Shown here one piece after another: positions 1-6,475 of a stretch of 7,949 nt of DNA. The position numbers and the translations under genes were made by a program. The notes beneath the pieces were generated by a model. It did not search any database. It was not told where the DNA came from and saw only the letters and a list, made by a program, of their open reading frames with translations. Position 1 is the first letter of the stretch. Each line of letters starts with the position of its first letter. Source of the stretch: Paracoccaceae bacterium (GTDB lineage Bacteria; Pseudomonadota; Alphaproteobacteria; Rhodobacterales; Rhodobacteraceae); NCBI GenBank assembly GCA_015487335.1, contig WFPZ01000263.1:1-7949 (forward strand), written 5' to 3'.

Positions 1-667
1 CGATACCGGCGGCAAACCACACCACGGCCCAGATCTGGTTGAGCGATATGCCCACCGAGAGCGCCGCCTGGTGGTCGTCGGCCACCGCGCGCAGGGCCCG
101 GCCGATGCGCGTCTTGTTGAAGAAGAAGGCCAGCGCGGCCACCAGGACGCCGGCGATCACCGCCGCAGCCACGTCGATGTGCTGCAGGATCACGATACCC
201 CCCGCGACATCGATCACGGTAGAGCCCGTGGGCAGGCCCAGCTCCTCGGTGATCATCGACTTGGTCTCGCCACCGAAGATCAGCTCGCCCGAGCCGATCA
301 GGAAGTAGCTCAGCCCGATGGTGGCCATGAACAGGATGATCTCGTTCTGGTTCACCATGTGGCGCAGCACCAGCCGCTCGATCCCTATCGCCATGACCCC
401 CATCACGCCAAGCGCCAGCAGAAGCGCCAGCCAGGCCGGCACTCCCGCCTCATAGAAGCCCACCAGGGAAAGCGCGGCGAACACCACCATGATGCCCTGG
501 GCGAAGTTGAACACCCCCGAGGCCTTGAAGATCAGCACATAGCCCAGCGCAATCAGCGCATAAAGCGTGCCGGCAACGAAACCCTCCCACAGGACCTGCA
601 GCAGAAAGTCCGGCATGGCCGCCATCTGCACGAAGGGATCGACGAAGATGTTGTAGAGCAGTTCCAT
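1..667 (-). CDS. LivH-type ABC transporter inner-membrane permease (partial, C-terminus beyond left edge)
   Basis: This is the first 222 residues of a branched-chain-amino-acid-type (LivH family) permease; the rest lies left of position 1. It should form half of the transmembrane channel of an ABC importer. Visible features are a short N-terminal stretch followed by hydrophobic helices at roughly residues 30-48, 59-72, 78-96, 109-125 and 166-184, the family motif FNFAQG at 53-58 (compare LNFAHG in LivH), and the cytoplasmic loop TRIGRALRAVADD at 186-198 that contacts the ATPase. The ATG at 667-665 shares one base with the TGA of the upstream ATPase gene (TGATG), so translation is probably coupled. 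GGGAG lies about 10 bases before the ATG. The family is clear. The substrate is not: the adjacent acyl-CoA ligase argues for a carboxylic acid rather than leucine, isoleucine or valine. Confidence 0.9.
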   Translation of the reverse strand, partial: MELLYNIFVDPFVQMAAMPDFLLQVLWEGFVAGTLYALIALGYVLIFKASGVFNFAQGIMVVFAALSLVGFYEAGVPAWLALLLALGVMGVMAIGIERLVLRHMVNQNEIILFMATIGLSYFLIGSGELIFGGETKSMITEELGLPTGSTVIDVAGGIVILQHIDVAAAVIAGVLVAALAFFFNKTRIGRALRAVADDHQAALSVGISLNQIWAVVWFAAGI

Positions 668-1485
668 CAGTGCGGCACTCCCAGATATGCGTCGATGACG
701 GCCTGATCGTTCTGCACCTCGGAGGGCAGGCCATCGGCGATCTTCTTGCCGTAATCCAGCACCACAACCCGGTCGGCCAGGTCCATGACCACGCCCATGT
801 CATGCTCGATCAGCGCGATCGTGGTGCCCAGCTGGTCGTTCACGTCGAGGATGAAACGGCTCATGTCCTCCTTTTCCTCGACGTTCATCCCCGCCATCGG
901 CTCGTCCAGCAGCAACAGCGAGGGCTCCGCGGCCAGCGCCCGGCCCAGCTCCACCCGCTTCTGCAGCCCGTAGGGCAGCTGGCCCACCGGGGTGCGGCGG
1001 ATGTGCTCGATCTCGAGGAAATCGATGATCTCCTCCACCTTGCGGCGGTGCTCGATCTCTTCCTCCAGCGCCGGGCCGTGGCGCAGCATCTGCCAGAAGA
1101 AGTTCTTGTGCATCTTCAGGGTGCGGCCGGCCATGATGTTGTCGAGCGTGGTCATGCCGGTGAACAGCGCCACGTTCTGGAAGGTGCGGGAAATGCCCTG
1201 CTTGGCCGCCTCGTAGGGCTTCATCCGCGAACGGGTCTCGCCCCGGAAGATGATCTGCCCCTCCTGCGGGTGATAGAACCCGTTGATCACGTTCAGCATC
1301 GAGGTCTTGCCCGCCCCGTTCGGCCCGATGATCGCCCGGATCTCGCCCTCCCGGATATCGAAACTGATATTGCTGATCGCCTCCACCCCGCCGAACCGCA
1401 GGGTGATGTTCTTGAGCTCCATGAGCACGCCGCCGATCTGGCGGCCATCTTCGGTGACGTAGCCTTCCACGCTTTGATCCATCAT
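667..1485 (-). CDS. LivG-type ABC transporter ATP-binding protein
   Basis: This 272-residue cytoplasmic ATPase would power the importer formed with the LivH-type permease encoded next. All nucleotide-binding motifs are present: Walker A GPNGAGKTS at 54-62, Q-loop glutamine in RTFQN at about 103, the LivG-style signature LPYGLQKRVELGRAL at 170-184, Walker B LLLLDEP at 190-196, and the switch histidine in IEHDM at 228. The helical segment between Q-loop and signature is long and charged, as in LivG, and the C-terminal DGLPSEVQND...AYLG ending is also LivG-like. The ATG at 1485 overlaps the ligase stop as ATGA and has GGAAGG about 10 bases upstream. An internal ATG at codon 22 sits right before the usual domain start (MELKNITLRFGG) but has no visible Shine-Dalgarno, so about 21 extra N-terminal residues are probably real. 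Function as an importer ATPase is secure; the cargo is unknown. Confidence 0.93.
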   Translation of the reverse strand: MMDQSVEGYVTEDGRQIGGVLMELKNITLRFGGVEAISNISFDIREGEIRAIIGPNGAGKTSMLNVINGFYHPQEGQIIFRGETRSRMKPYEAAKQGISRTFQNVALFTGMTTLDNIMAGRTLKMHKNFFWQMLRHGPALEEEIEHRRKVEEIIDFLEIEHIRRTPVGQLPYGLQKRVELGRALAAEPSLLLLDEPMAGMNVEEKEDMSRFILDVNDQLGTTIALIEHDMGVVMDLADRVVVLDYGKKIADGLPSEVQNDQAVIDAYLGVPH

Positions 1486-3446
1486 TGTGCCGCGACCTTC
1501 CCTTCACCGACAACGGCAACATCGCGAATCTCGAGCGTTGCCGAGATCTTGCCCTTGCGCCCGTCCTCATAGGTGACTTCGGTTTCGGTGTAGATTTCCT
1601 TCGACCCGTCGTAGAGCGCGTTGATCAGATCGGCATATTTCTCTTCTATGATCCGCCGGCGCACCTTGCGGGTGCGGGTCATCTCGCCGTCATCGGCATC
1701 CAGTTCCTTGTGCAGGATCAGGAAGCGGTGAATCTGGCAGCCCGAGAGCATCTCGTCCTGGGCGACCGAGCGGTTCACCTCTTCCACGTGGCTCTGGATC
1801 ATCTCGTAGACCTTCGGATGCGCCGCCAGCTCCTGGTAGGAGGCATAGGCGATGTTGTTGCGCTCGGCCCAGTTGCCCACGGCGGTGAGGTCGATGTTGA
1901 TGAAGGCGGTGCAGAATTCGCGCCCGTTGCCGAAGACCACCGCCTCGAGGATGTTGGGGAAGAACTTGAGCTTGTTCTCCACATATTTCGGTGCGAACAG
2001 CCGGCCGTCGGCCATCTTGCCCACGTCCTTGGCGCGGTCGATGATCCGCAGATGCCCGGTGCCCTCCTCGATGAAGCCGGCATCGCCTGTGGCCACCCAG
2101 CCCTCGGCATCCTTGGTGGAGGCGGTGCTTTCGGGGTTCTTGTAATACTCCACGAAAACCCCCGGCGAGCGGTAGAAGACCTCGCCCTTTTCGTCGATCC
2201 TGATTTCCACCCCGGGTCCGGGGACGCCCACGGTGTCGGAGCGCACCTCGCCGTCGGGCTGCAGCGTGATGAACACCGAGGCCTCCGTCTGGCCGTAGAG
2301 CTGCTTGAGGTTGATCCCCAGGGAACGGTAGAACTCGAAGATCTCCGGCCCGATCGCCTCGCCCGCCGTGTAGCCCACGCGCACCCGCGACAGGCCCAGC
2401 ATGTTCTTCAGCGGGCCGTAGATCACGATATCCCCCAGCCAGTACTTGAAACGGTCCCACAGGCCCACCGGCTTGCCGTCAAGGATCTGCGGGCCGACCT
2501 TGCGGGCGTGGTTCATGAAGGTGTCGAACAGCCATTTCTTGACGCGGCTGGCATCCTCCATCCGGATCATCACCCCGGTCAGCTGGGTCTCGAACACCCG
2601 CGGCGGCGCGAAATAGTAGGTCGGCCCGATCTCGCGCAGATCGGCCATCACCGTATCGGCGCTTTCCGGGCAGTTGACGCAAAAGCCCGTCCAGTAGGCC
2701 TGGCCGATGGAAAAGATGAAATCCCCCACCCAGGCCATGGGCAGATAGGCCAGAACCTCCTCATCGGCGGTCAGCTTGTCGAACGCGGCGGAGTTCTTCG
2801 ACGATTCGATGATGTTGCGGTTGGACAGCACCACCCCCTTGGGCCGGCCGGTGGTGCCCGAGGTGTAGAGCATCACGCAGGTATCGTCATAGCCCAGCGC
2901 GTTGGTGCGCTCTTCCAGCTCTTTCGCGAAACGCTGCTGCGCAGCGCGCCCCTCGGCCTGCACGTCCTTTATCCAGTGCAGGTGGGAATGGTCGTATTTG
3001 CGCAGGCCCCGCGGCTCCACATAGATGACATGCTCTATGTGATGCACCTTGTCCTGGATCTCGATGACCTTGTCGACCTGCTCCTGATCCTCGCAGAACA
3101 CGAACCGGGCGCCGCAGTGCTCCAGCACGTAGCCCATCTCTTCGGCCACCGCGTCCTGGTAGAGCGGCACCGGCACCGCACCCACCATCTGGGCCGCGAC
3201 CATCGACCAGTAGAGCGCCGGCCGGTTGCGGCCGACGATGGCCACATGGTCGCCCCGCTCGGCCCCGAGCGTCAGCAGGCCCAGCGCAATGGCCCGGATC
3301 TCCTCCGATGCCTCGAGCCAGGTCCAGCTCTGCCAGATCCCGAACTCCTTTTCCCGGTATGCGGGCTTCGCCCCAAACTTTTTCGCGTTGCGCGCGAGCA
3401 ACGCAGGTATCGAGGTAAGCGCCTCTGACGCCGCCTGTTTGCCCAA
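1482..3446 (-). CDS. AMP-forming acyl-CoA ligase (long-chain fatty-acid-CoA ligase-like)
   Basis: This 654-residue adenylate-forming enzyme would activate a carboxylic acid with ATP and CoA to an acyl-CoA. The phosphate-binding motif YTSGTTGRPKG is at 194-204, the adenine-site motif YGQTE at 384-388, the ribose-binding aspartate in GWVATGDAG at 449-457, the hinge region IIDRAKD at 468-474, and a candidate catalytic lysine K594 in MTRTRKVRRR near the C-terminus. The overall size and the EEKYADLI stretch after the lysine resemble long-chain acyl-CoA synthetases of the FadD15/bubblegum kind. A tail of about 55 residues rich in E, T and D follows. The start codon is TTG (3446-3444), chosen because GGAGGAG lies six bases upstream and no better start exists. 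It leads an operon with ABC transporter genes, overlapping the next by four bases. This suggests the transported compound is its substrate; chain length or aromaticity cannot be decided here. Confidence 0.92.
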   Translation of the reverse strand: MGKQAASEALTSIPALLARNAKKFGAKPAYREKEFGIWQSWTWLEASEEIRAIALGLLTLGAERGDHVAIVGRNRPALYWSMVAAQMVGAVPVPLYQDAVAEEMGYVLEHCGARFVFCEDQEQVDKVIEIQDKVHHIEHVIYVEPRGLRKYDHSHLHWIKDVQAEGRAAQQRFAKELEERTNALGYDDTCVMLYTSGTTGRPKGVVLSNRNIIESSKNSAAFDKLTADEEVLAYLPMAWVGDFIFSIGQAYWTGFCVNCPESADTVMADLREIGPTYYFAPPRVFETQLTGVMIRMEDASRVKKWLFDTFMNHARKVGPQILDGKPVGLWDRFKYWLGDIVIYGPLKNMLGLSRVRVGYTAGEAIGPEIFEFYRSLGINLKQLYGQTEASVFITLQPDGEVRSDTVGVPGPGVEIRIDEKGEVFYRSPGVFVEYYKNPESTASTKDAEGWVATGDAGFIEEGTGHLRIIDRAKDVGKMADGRLFAPKYVENKLKFFPNILEAVVFGNGREFCTAFINIDLTAVGNWAERNNIAYASYQELAAHPKVYEMIQSHVEEVNRSVAQDEMLSGCQIHRFLILHKELDADDGEMTRTRKVRRRIIEEKYADLINALYDGSKEIYTETEVTYEDGRKGKISATLEIRDVAVVGEGKVAAQ

Positions 3447-3462
3447 GTCTTTCTCCTCCCTA
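3447..3462 (-). promoter_or_regulatory. Ribosome binding site that fixes the TTG start of the acyl-CoA ligase
   Basis: Read on the minus strand, GGGAGGAG is followed by AAAGAC and then TTG. The spacing of six bases is ideal. There is no in-frame ATG nearby that would preserve the conserved N-terminus, so this site supports the rare TTG start. Confidence 0.8.
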
Positions 3463-3610
3463 TGCCGGTTTCCCGGCGGCCCCTGCCACCCTTGTGGTTC
3501 CTTCGGACCGGCGCCTGCGCAACAATGTTTCCGCGCAGCGCACCGTGGAAAACTAAAACGGAAGGGCGCGCGAAAGTAAACAACATGATCGGCAACGGAA
3601 GGGCATTTTT

Positions 3611-3626
3611 TTTAACGCTCGTTCAA
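3611..3626. promoter_or_regulatory. Candidate operator, TetR-like imperfect palindrome
   Basis: The 16-base sequence TTTAACGCTCGTTCAA pairs at six of eight positions around its centre: AACG with CGTT, and the outer TT with AA. It lies in the AT-rich centre of the divergent region. Its size and layout are like operators bound by TetR-family repressors of acyl-CoA metabolism. No regulator gene is present in the window, so the assignment is inference only. Confidence 0.4.
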
Positions 3627-3669
3627 TTAATGATTTTTTCGATCCGCCCATTCGTCCCCCGGCGCCGCA

Positions 3670-3720
3670 AACCGGCGAAACGGCGGCATTTCCGGGCACT
3701 TGCCCGATTCGCGGCCGGTT
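3670..3720. repeat. GC-rich inverted repeat with a nested hairpin
   Basis: AACCGGC at 3670-3676 is the exact reverse complement of GCCGGTT at 3714-3720. Inside this, CGGGCA (3693-3698) pairs with TGCCCG (3701-3706). The outer arms are extended imperfectly by CGAA and TTCG. No T-run follows on either strand, so it does not look like an intrinsic terminator. It could be a protein-binding dyad upstream of the saccharopine operon or simply structure in GC-rich DNA. Confidence 0.4.
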
Positions 3721-3742
3721 GATTCGCCCAACCGCAAGCACA

Positions 3743-3771
3743 TTGGCAATGGCTTCACTTTGGCGTAATCA
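3743..3771 (+). promoter_or_regulatory. Possible sigma-70-type promoter for the saccharopine operon
   Basis: TTGGCA at 3743-3748 matches the -35 consensus at five of six positions and is followed after exactly 17 bases by TAATCA at 3766-3771. The -10 match is poor. Transcription would begin near 3778, giving a very short leader that still includes the ribosome binding site at 3782-3787. This is a weak prediction. Confidence 0.3.
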
Positions 3772-3791
3772 GCCCCTCAGCAGGAGGAGCC

Positions 3792-4862
3792 ATGACACAT
3801 CTGTGGGTGCGCGCCGAGCAGCGCGAACATGAACAGCGAGTGGGCCTCACGCCCGAGGGCGCGCGCGCCCTGATCGAAGCGGGAATGCACGTCAGCGTCG
3901 AGGAAAGCCCCGCCCGCGCCATCCCCATCGAGGGCTACCGCGAGGCGGGTTGCGAGATCGTGCCGGAAAACAGCTGGCCGGACGCCCCGCGCGAGGCGAT
4001 CGTCTTCGGCCTGAAGGAACTGCCCGACGACGGCACGCCGCTGATTCACCGCCACATCATGTTCGGCCATGCCTACAAGGGCCAGCCCGCGGGGCGGGTG
4101 CTGCTGGAGCGTTTCCGCGCCGGGGGCGGCACGCTCTATGATCTGGAGTATCTGCTGGATGAAAACGGCCGCCGCGTGGCCGCCTTCGGCTACTGGGCGG
4201 GCTTTGCCGGCGCCGCGGTGACGCTGAAATGCTGGGCCGCCCTGAAACGGGGCGAGATCTGCGGACCGGTCTCCACCTTCCGCAATTCTCAGGCGCTGCT
4301 GGCCGATGTGCGCGCCGATCTCGACGCCACCGCCCTGCCCCGGCCCGATGCCATCGTGATCGGGGCGCTGGGGCGCGTCGGCACCGGGGCGCGCGACCTG
4401 TGCCGGGCGCTTGACGTGGCAACCACCGACTGGGACCAGCCCGAAACCGCCCATGGTGGCCCCTTTCCGGAAGTTCTGGAGCACGAGGTCTTCATCAACG
4501 CCATCCTGGCCACGCCCGGCTGCCCGGTCTTCGTGCCGGCCTCGGCCGCCACCGCGCCGCGGCGGCTTTCGGTGATCGGCGACGTGGCCTGCGACCCGAC
4601 CTCCGAGTTTTCCCCGATCAAGGTCTACGACCGGGTCACCACCTGGCAGGCCCCGGCCCTGCGCGTCCACGACGACCCGCCGCTCGACGTGATGGCCATC
4701 GACAACCTGCCCTCGCTGCTGCCGGCGGAAAGCTCTGTCGATTACGCCGGGCAGCTCTTGCCCTCGCTGATGACGCTCGACAATCTGGACGCCGGCGTAT
4801 GGGGCCGCGCGAAGAAGATCTTCGAGCATCACATGGCACAACTGCAAGGAGGCGCGACATGA
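3792..4862 (+). CDS. Saccharopine dehydrogenase, lysine-forming (Lys1-like / lysine-2-oxoglutarate reductase)
   Basis: This 356-residue cytoplasmic enzyme interconverts lysine plus 2-oxoglutarate with saccharopine, using NAD(P)H. From memory it aligns over its whole length with yeast Lys1 (about 370 residues): WVRAEQREHEQRVGLTP at 5-21, GLKELP at 73-78, HIMFGHAYKGQ at 88-98, GTLYDLEYL at 113-121, AAFGYWAGFAGA at 130-141, the dinucleotide-binding loop IGALGRVGTGA at 190-200, GGPF at 222-225 and IDNLPSLLP later. The lysine and histidine used for acid-base catalysis in yeast (K77, H96) correspond to K75 and H93 here. The ATG has AGGAGG a few bases upstream. The stop overlaps the next gene by ATGA, so the two pathway steps are translationally coupled. 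In bacteria with diaminopimelate-based lysine synthesis, this pair is expected to run in the lysine-degrading direction; that direction is inferred. Confidence 0.93.
   Translation: MTHLWVRAEQREHEQRVGLTPEGARALIEAGMHVSVEESPARAIPIEGYREAGCEIVPENSWPDAPREAIVFGLKELPDDGTPLIHRHIMFGHAYKGQPAGRVLLERFRAGGGTLYDLEYLLDENGRRVAAFGYWAGFAGAAVTLKCWAALKRGEICGPVSTFRNSQALLADVRADLDATALPRPDAIVIGALGRVGTGARDLCRALDVATTDWDQPETAHGGPFPEVLEHEVFINAILATPGCPVFVPASAATAPRRLSVIGDVACDPTSEFSPIKVYDRVTTWQAPALRVHDDPPLDVMAIDNLPSLLPAESSVDYAGQLLPSLMTLDNLDAGVWGRAKKIFEHHMAQLQGGAT
4859..4862 (+). promoter_or_regulatory. ATGA stop/start overlap coupling the two saccharopine genes
   Basis: The start ATG (4859-4861) of the Lys9-like gene overlaps the TGA stop (4860-4862) of the Lys1-like gene. 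The strong AAGGAGG site just before it allows both reinitiation and independent loading. This supports a single transcript and balanced production of the two enzymes. Confidence 0.8.
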
Positions 4863-6001
4863 CGATCCACTGGTGCGGCACCGGCCTTTCGGCCATTCCC
4901 GGGCTGCGGCGGCTGCTGGAAGCCGGCGCCGACGTGACGGTCTGGAACCGCACGCTGCAGAAGGCGCGCGATGCGGTGGGCGACCTGACGGACCGGATCC
5001 GCGCCTTCAACGCTGAAACCCTGGCCGGACAGCTGCAGCCGGGCGATGTGGTGGTTTCCATGCTGCCGGGCGAGTGGCACGTGCCGCTTGCCGAAACCTG
5101 CATCGGCAAGGGGGCGCATTTCGTGTCCTCCAGCTACATCTCCCCCCAGATGGCGGCGCTGGACGAAAAGGCCCGCAAGGCCGGGGTGGCGCTGGTCAAC
5201 GAGGTGGGGCTCGATCCGGGGATCGACCATCTGATGGCCCACTGGCTGGTGGCCGACTACCGCGCCTCCGGCACCTGCGAAAAGGGCAATGTCCACTCCT
5301 TCATCTCCTATTGCGGCGGGGTGCCCAGGCACCCCAACGCCTTCCGCTACAAGTTCAGCTGGTCGCCTCTGGGGGTGCTCAGGGCGCTGCGCTCGCCCTC
5401 GCGCTCCATCCGCGCCTTCTCCGAGCTCGTGGTCGCCCGCCCCTGGGAGGCCATCAGCAGCTACACCGCGCCCCTGCCCACCCCGGAAAGCTTCGAGGTC
5501 TATCCCAACCGCGATTCGCTGCCCTTCATGGCGCTTTACAACTTCGACCCGGCCTGGCGCGTGAAGGAATTCGTGCGCGGCACTCTGCGCCTCAACGGCT
5601 GGGCCGAGGCCTGGGCCGACATCTTTGCCGAGATCGAGACCCTGAAGGGCGAGGCAGGCGAAGCCCGGCTGCGAGAGCTCTCGGACGAACTGTGGGCAAG
5701 ATACGCCTACGAGGAAGGCGAACCCGACCGGGTTGTCCTCTGCGTCTCGCTGAAGGCCGAGAAGGACGGCCTGCCCGTCTATCACAAGAGCTACGTGCTC
5801 GATGCATGGGGCGATCTGCGCGGCTCGGCCATGGCGCGGCTGGTCTCGGTGCCGGTGTCCATGGCCGTCGAGGCGATCGGAGCGCGGGAAATCCCCGCCG
5901 GGGTTTCCTCGGCACCGCATGACGGCAGGCTCATCGACCGCTGGATGAAGGAAATGGACCGCCAGGCGCAACACCTGCAGATCGTCGATCATCTGGGCTG
6001 A
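4859..6001 (+). CDS. Saccharopine dehydrogenase/reductase, glutamate-forming (Lys9-like, compact)
   Basis: The 380-residue product matches yeast Lys9: saccharopine to glutamate plus 2-aminoadipate semialdehyde. A Rossmann N-terminus has GTGLSAIPG at 7-15 and WNRT at 29-32 after the second strand, where an arginine favours NADP(H). Shared blocks are SSYISP at 91-96, NEVGLDPGIDHL at 114-125, SYCGGVP at 150-156, YKFSWS at 164-169, YPNRDS at 215-220 and RGTLRLNGW at 240-248. Yeast Lys9 has about 446 residues; the shortfall falls after the RGTLR block, where a helical segment of the catalytic domain is much reduced. The chosen ATG overlaps the previous stop (ATGA) and has AAGGAGG seven bases upstream; an in-frame ATG at 4799 would add 20 residues overlapping the upstream gene and is rejected. 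No semialdehyde dehydrogenase for the next step is in the window. Homospermidine or carboxynorspermidine synthase relatives are less likely given these motifs. Confidence 0.9.
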   Translation: MTIHWCGTGLSAIPGLRRLLEAGADVTVWNRTLQKARDAVGDLTDRIRAFNAETLAGQLQPGDVVVSMLPGEWHVPLAETCIGKGAHFVSSSYISPQMAALDEKARKAGVALVNEVGLDPGIDHLMAHWLVADYRASGTCEKGNVHSFISYCGGVPRHPNAFRYKFSWSPLGVLRALRSPSRSIRAFSELVVARPWEAISSYTAPLPTPESFEVYPNRDSLPFMALYNFDPAWRVKEFVRGTLRLNGWAEAWADIFAEIETLKGEAGEARLRELSDELWARYAYEEGEPDRVVLCVSLKAEKDGLPVYHKSYVLDAWGDLRGSAMARLVSVPVSMAVEAIGAREIPAGVSSAPHDGRLIDRWMKEMDRQAQHLQIVDHLG

Positions 6002-6033
6002 CGGCCGTCCCGCCCGGCCACGATGACAGGGCT

Positions 6034-6351
6034 TCAGATCAGGTCGTTCTCGATGTCCTCGACGGATATCCCCAGCGCGTCGAGCCCGTTTTCCAGATGG
6101 TCCGACAGGTGCGGCGTGCCGATCAGGTAGTCGGCACAGGGCGTCGTGGCCTCGGCCCGCGCAGTGGCGATTGCCTCGGGCAGATCTTCGGGAAAGAAGC
6201 TTTCGCGCCCGATCCACATGACCGCCACCAGCTCGGCCTGCTCGTCTTCGCTCAGCCGGTCGATGAAGGCCCGCAGTTCCGGCTCGGCGCGGTCAAGCTC
6301 GCGGGCCATGAGCGCCACCTGCGCCACCTTGCGAGGTGAAATTTCCAGCAT
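6034..6351 (-). CDS. DUF3775 domain-containing protein
   Basis: This small protein has 105 residues from the preferred start. It resembles the DUF3775 family: an N-terminal MLEISPRKVAQVALMAREL segment, a central LRAFIDRLSEDEQAELVAVMWIG block, and a C-terminal DYLIGTPHLSDHLENGLDALG block. The function of the family is not known; the sequence is acidic, helical and without signal peptide or membrane segment, so it is probably cytoplasmic. The ATG at 6351 is preferred because GAGGAG lies six bases upstream; a GTG at 6381 would add ten residues (ADGLEEEKL type) that include the ribosome binding site itself. It lies downstream of rmuC on the same strand with a gap of about 124 bp, and converges on the saccharopine operon with 32 bp between stop codons. 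It shows no functional link to either neighbour. Confidence 0.85.
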   Translation of the reverse strand: MLEISPRKVAQVALMARELDRAEPELRAFIDRLSEDEQAELVAVMWIGRESFFPEDLPEAIATARAEATTPCADYLIGTPHLSDHLENGLDALGISVEDIENDLI

Positions 6352-6475
6352 CAGCTTCTCCTCTTCAAGGCCATCTGCCACATCGCCCGCTCATGAAAGC
6401 GGCCTCCGGGCGATTCGTCCTTGATCCTGAGCAAGGCCCGAAGCCGCAAAACCGCTCCGCCCCCGAAATGCCCGC
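6352..6475 (-). promoter_or_regulatory. Spacer between rmuC and the DUF3775 gene (leader of DUF3775)
   Basis: These 124 bp may hold the DUF3775 promoter, but no clear -35/-10 pair is visible. Two small dyads occur: CCGCT (6387-6391) with AGCGG (6398-6402), and a longer interrupted one pairing CGGG (6407-6410) with CCCG (6437-6440) and CCTTG (6419-6423) with CAAGG (6432-6436). Neither is followed by a T-run in the transcribed direction, so read-through from rmuC is possible. Confidence 0.3.

Larger units (their letters stand above)
3447..3791. promoter_or_regulatory. Divergent intergenic control region
   Basis: These 345 bp separate the minus-strand ligase/transporter operon from the plus-strand saccharopine operon, so promoters for both must lie here unless they are internal to genes. 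The middle (about 3590-3650) is strikingly AT-rich against the GC-rich surroundings, with a run of eight T at 3606-3613 and six T at 3634-3639. It holds an imperfect palindrome (3611-3626) and, further right, a GC-rich dyad (3670-3720). Both flanking genes have strong ribosome binding sites at the region's edges. I see no convincing gene, tRNA or terminator in it; a possible reading frame at 3462-3722 has no ribosome binding site and an unnatural arginine/proline-rich composition. Confidence 0.7.

Noticed and set aside
1485..3428. Plus-strand open frame of 647 codons opposite the acyl-CoA ligase
   Set aside because: It mirrors the ligase gene almost exactly, as expected in GC-rich DNA. The translation is rich in H, R, P and G, has no recognisable domain and no ribosome binding site.
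3462..3722. 86-codon plus-strand frame in the divergent intergenic region, with a hydrophobic stretch in the middle
   Set aside because: It has no Shine-Dalgarno sequence, the hydrophobic part comes from the AT-rich island read in one frame, and the rest is arginine/proline-rich. A small membrane protein cannot be fully excluded but is not supported.
3777..4847. Minus-strand open frame of 356 codons opposite the Lys1-like gene
   Set aside because: It is antisense to a full-length Lys1 homologue, with no domain and no ribosome binding site.
6001..6033. Bidirectional terminator between the saccharopine operon and the DUF3775 gene
   Set aside because: Only an 8-base palindrome ACGGCCGT is present; there is no adequate stem-loop or T-run.
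4829..6217. Minus-strand open frame of 462 codons opposite the Lys9-like gene
   Set aside because: The composition is unnatural (arginine, glycine, histidine and proline) and it also overlaps the DUF3775 gene; it is an antisense shadow of a well-supported gene.
6407..6440. Interrupted inverted repeat as an intrinsic terminator of rmuC
   Set aside because: The stem is broken by a long bulge and no T-run follows in the direction of transcription.
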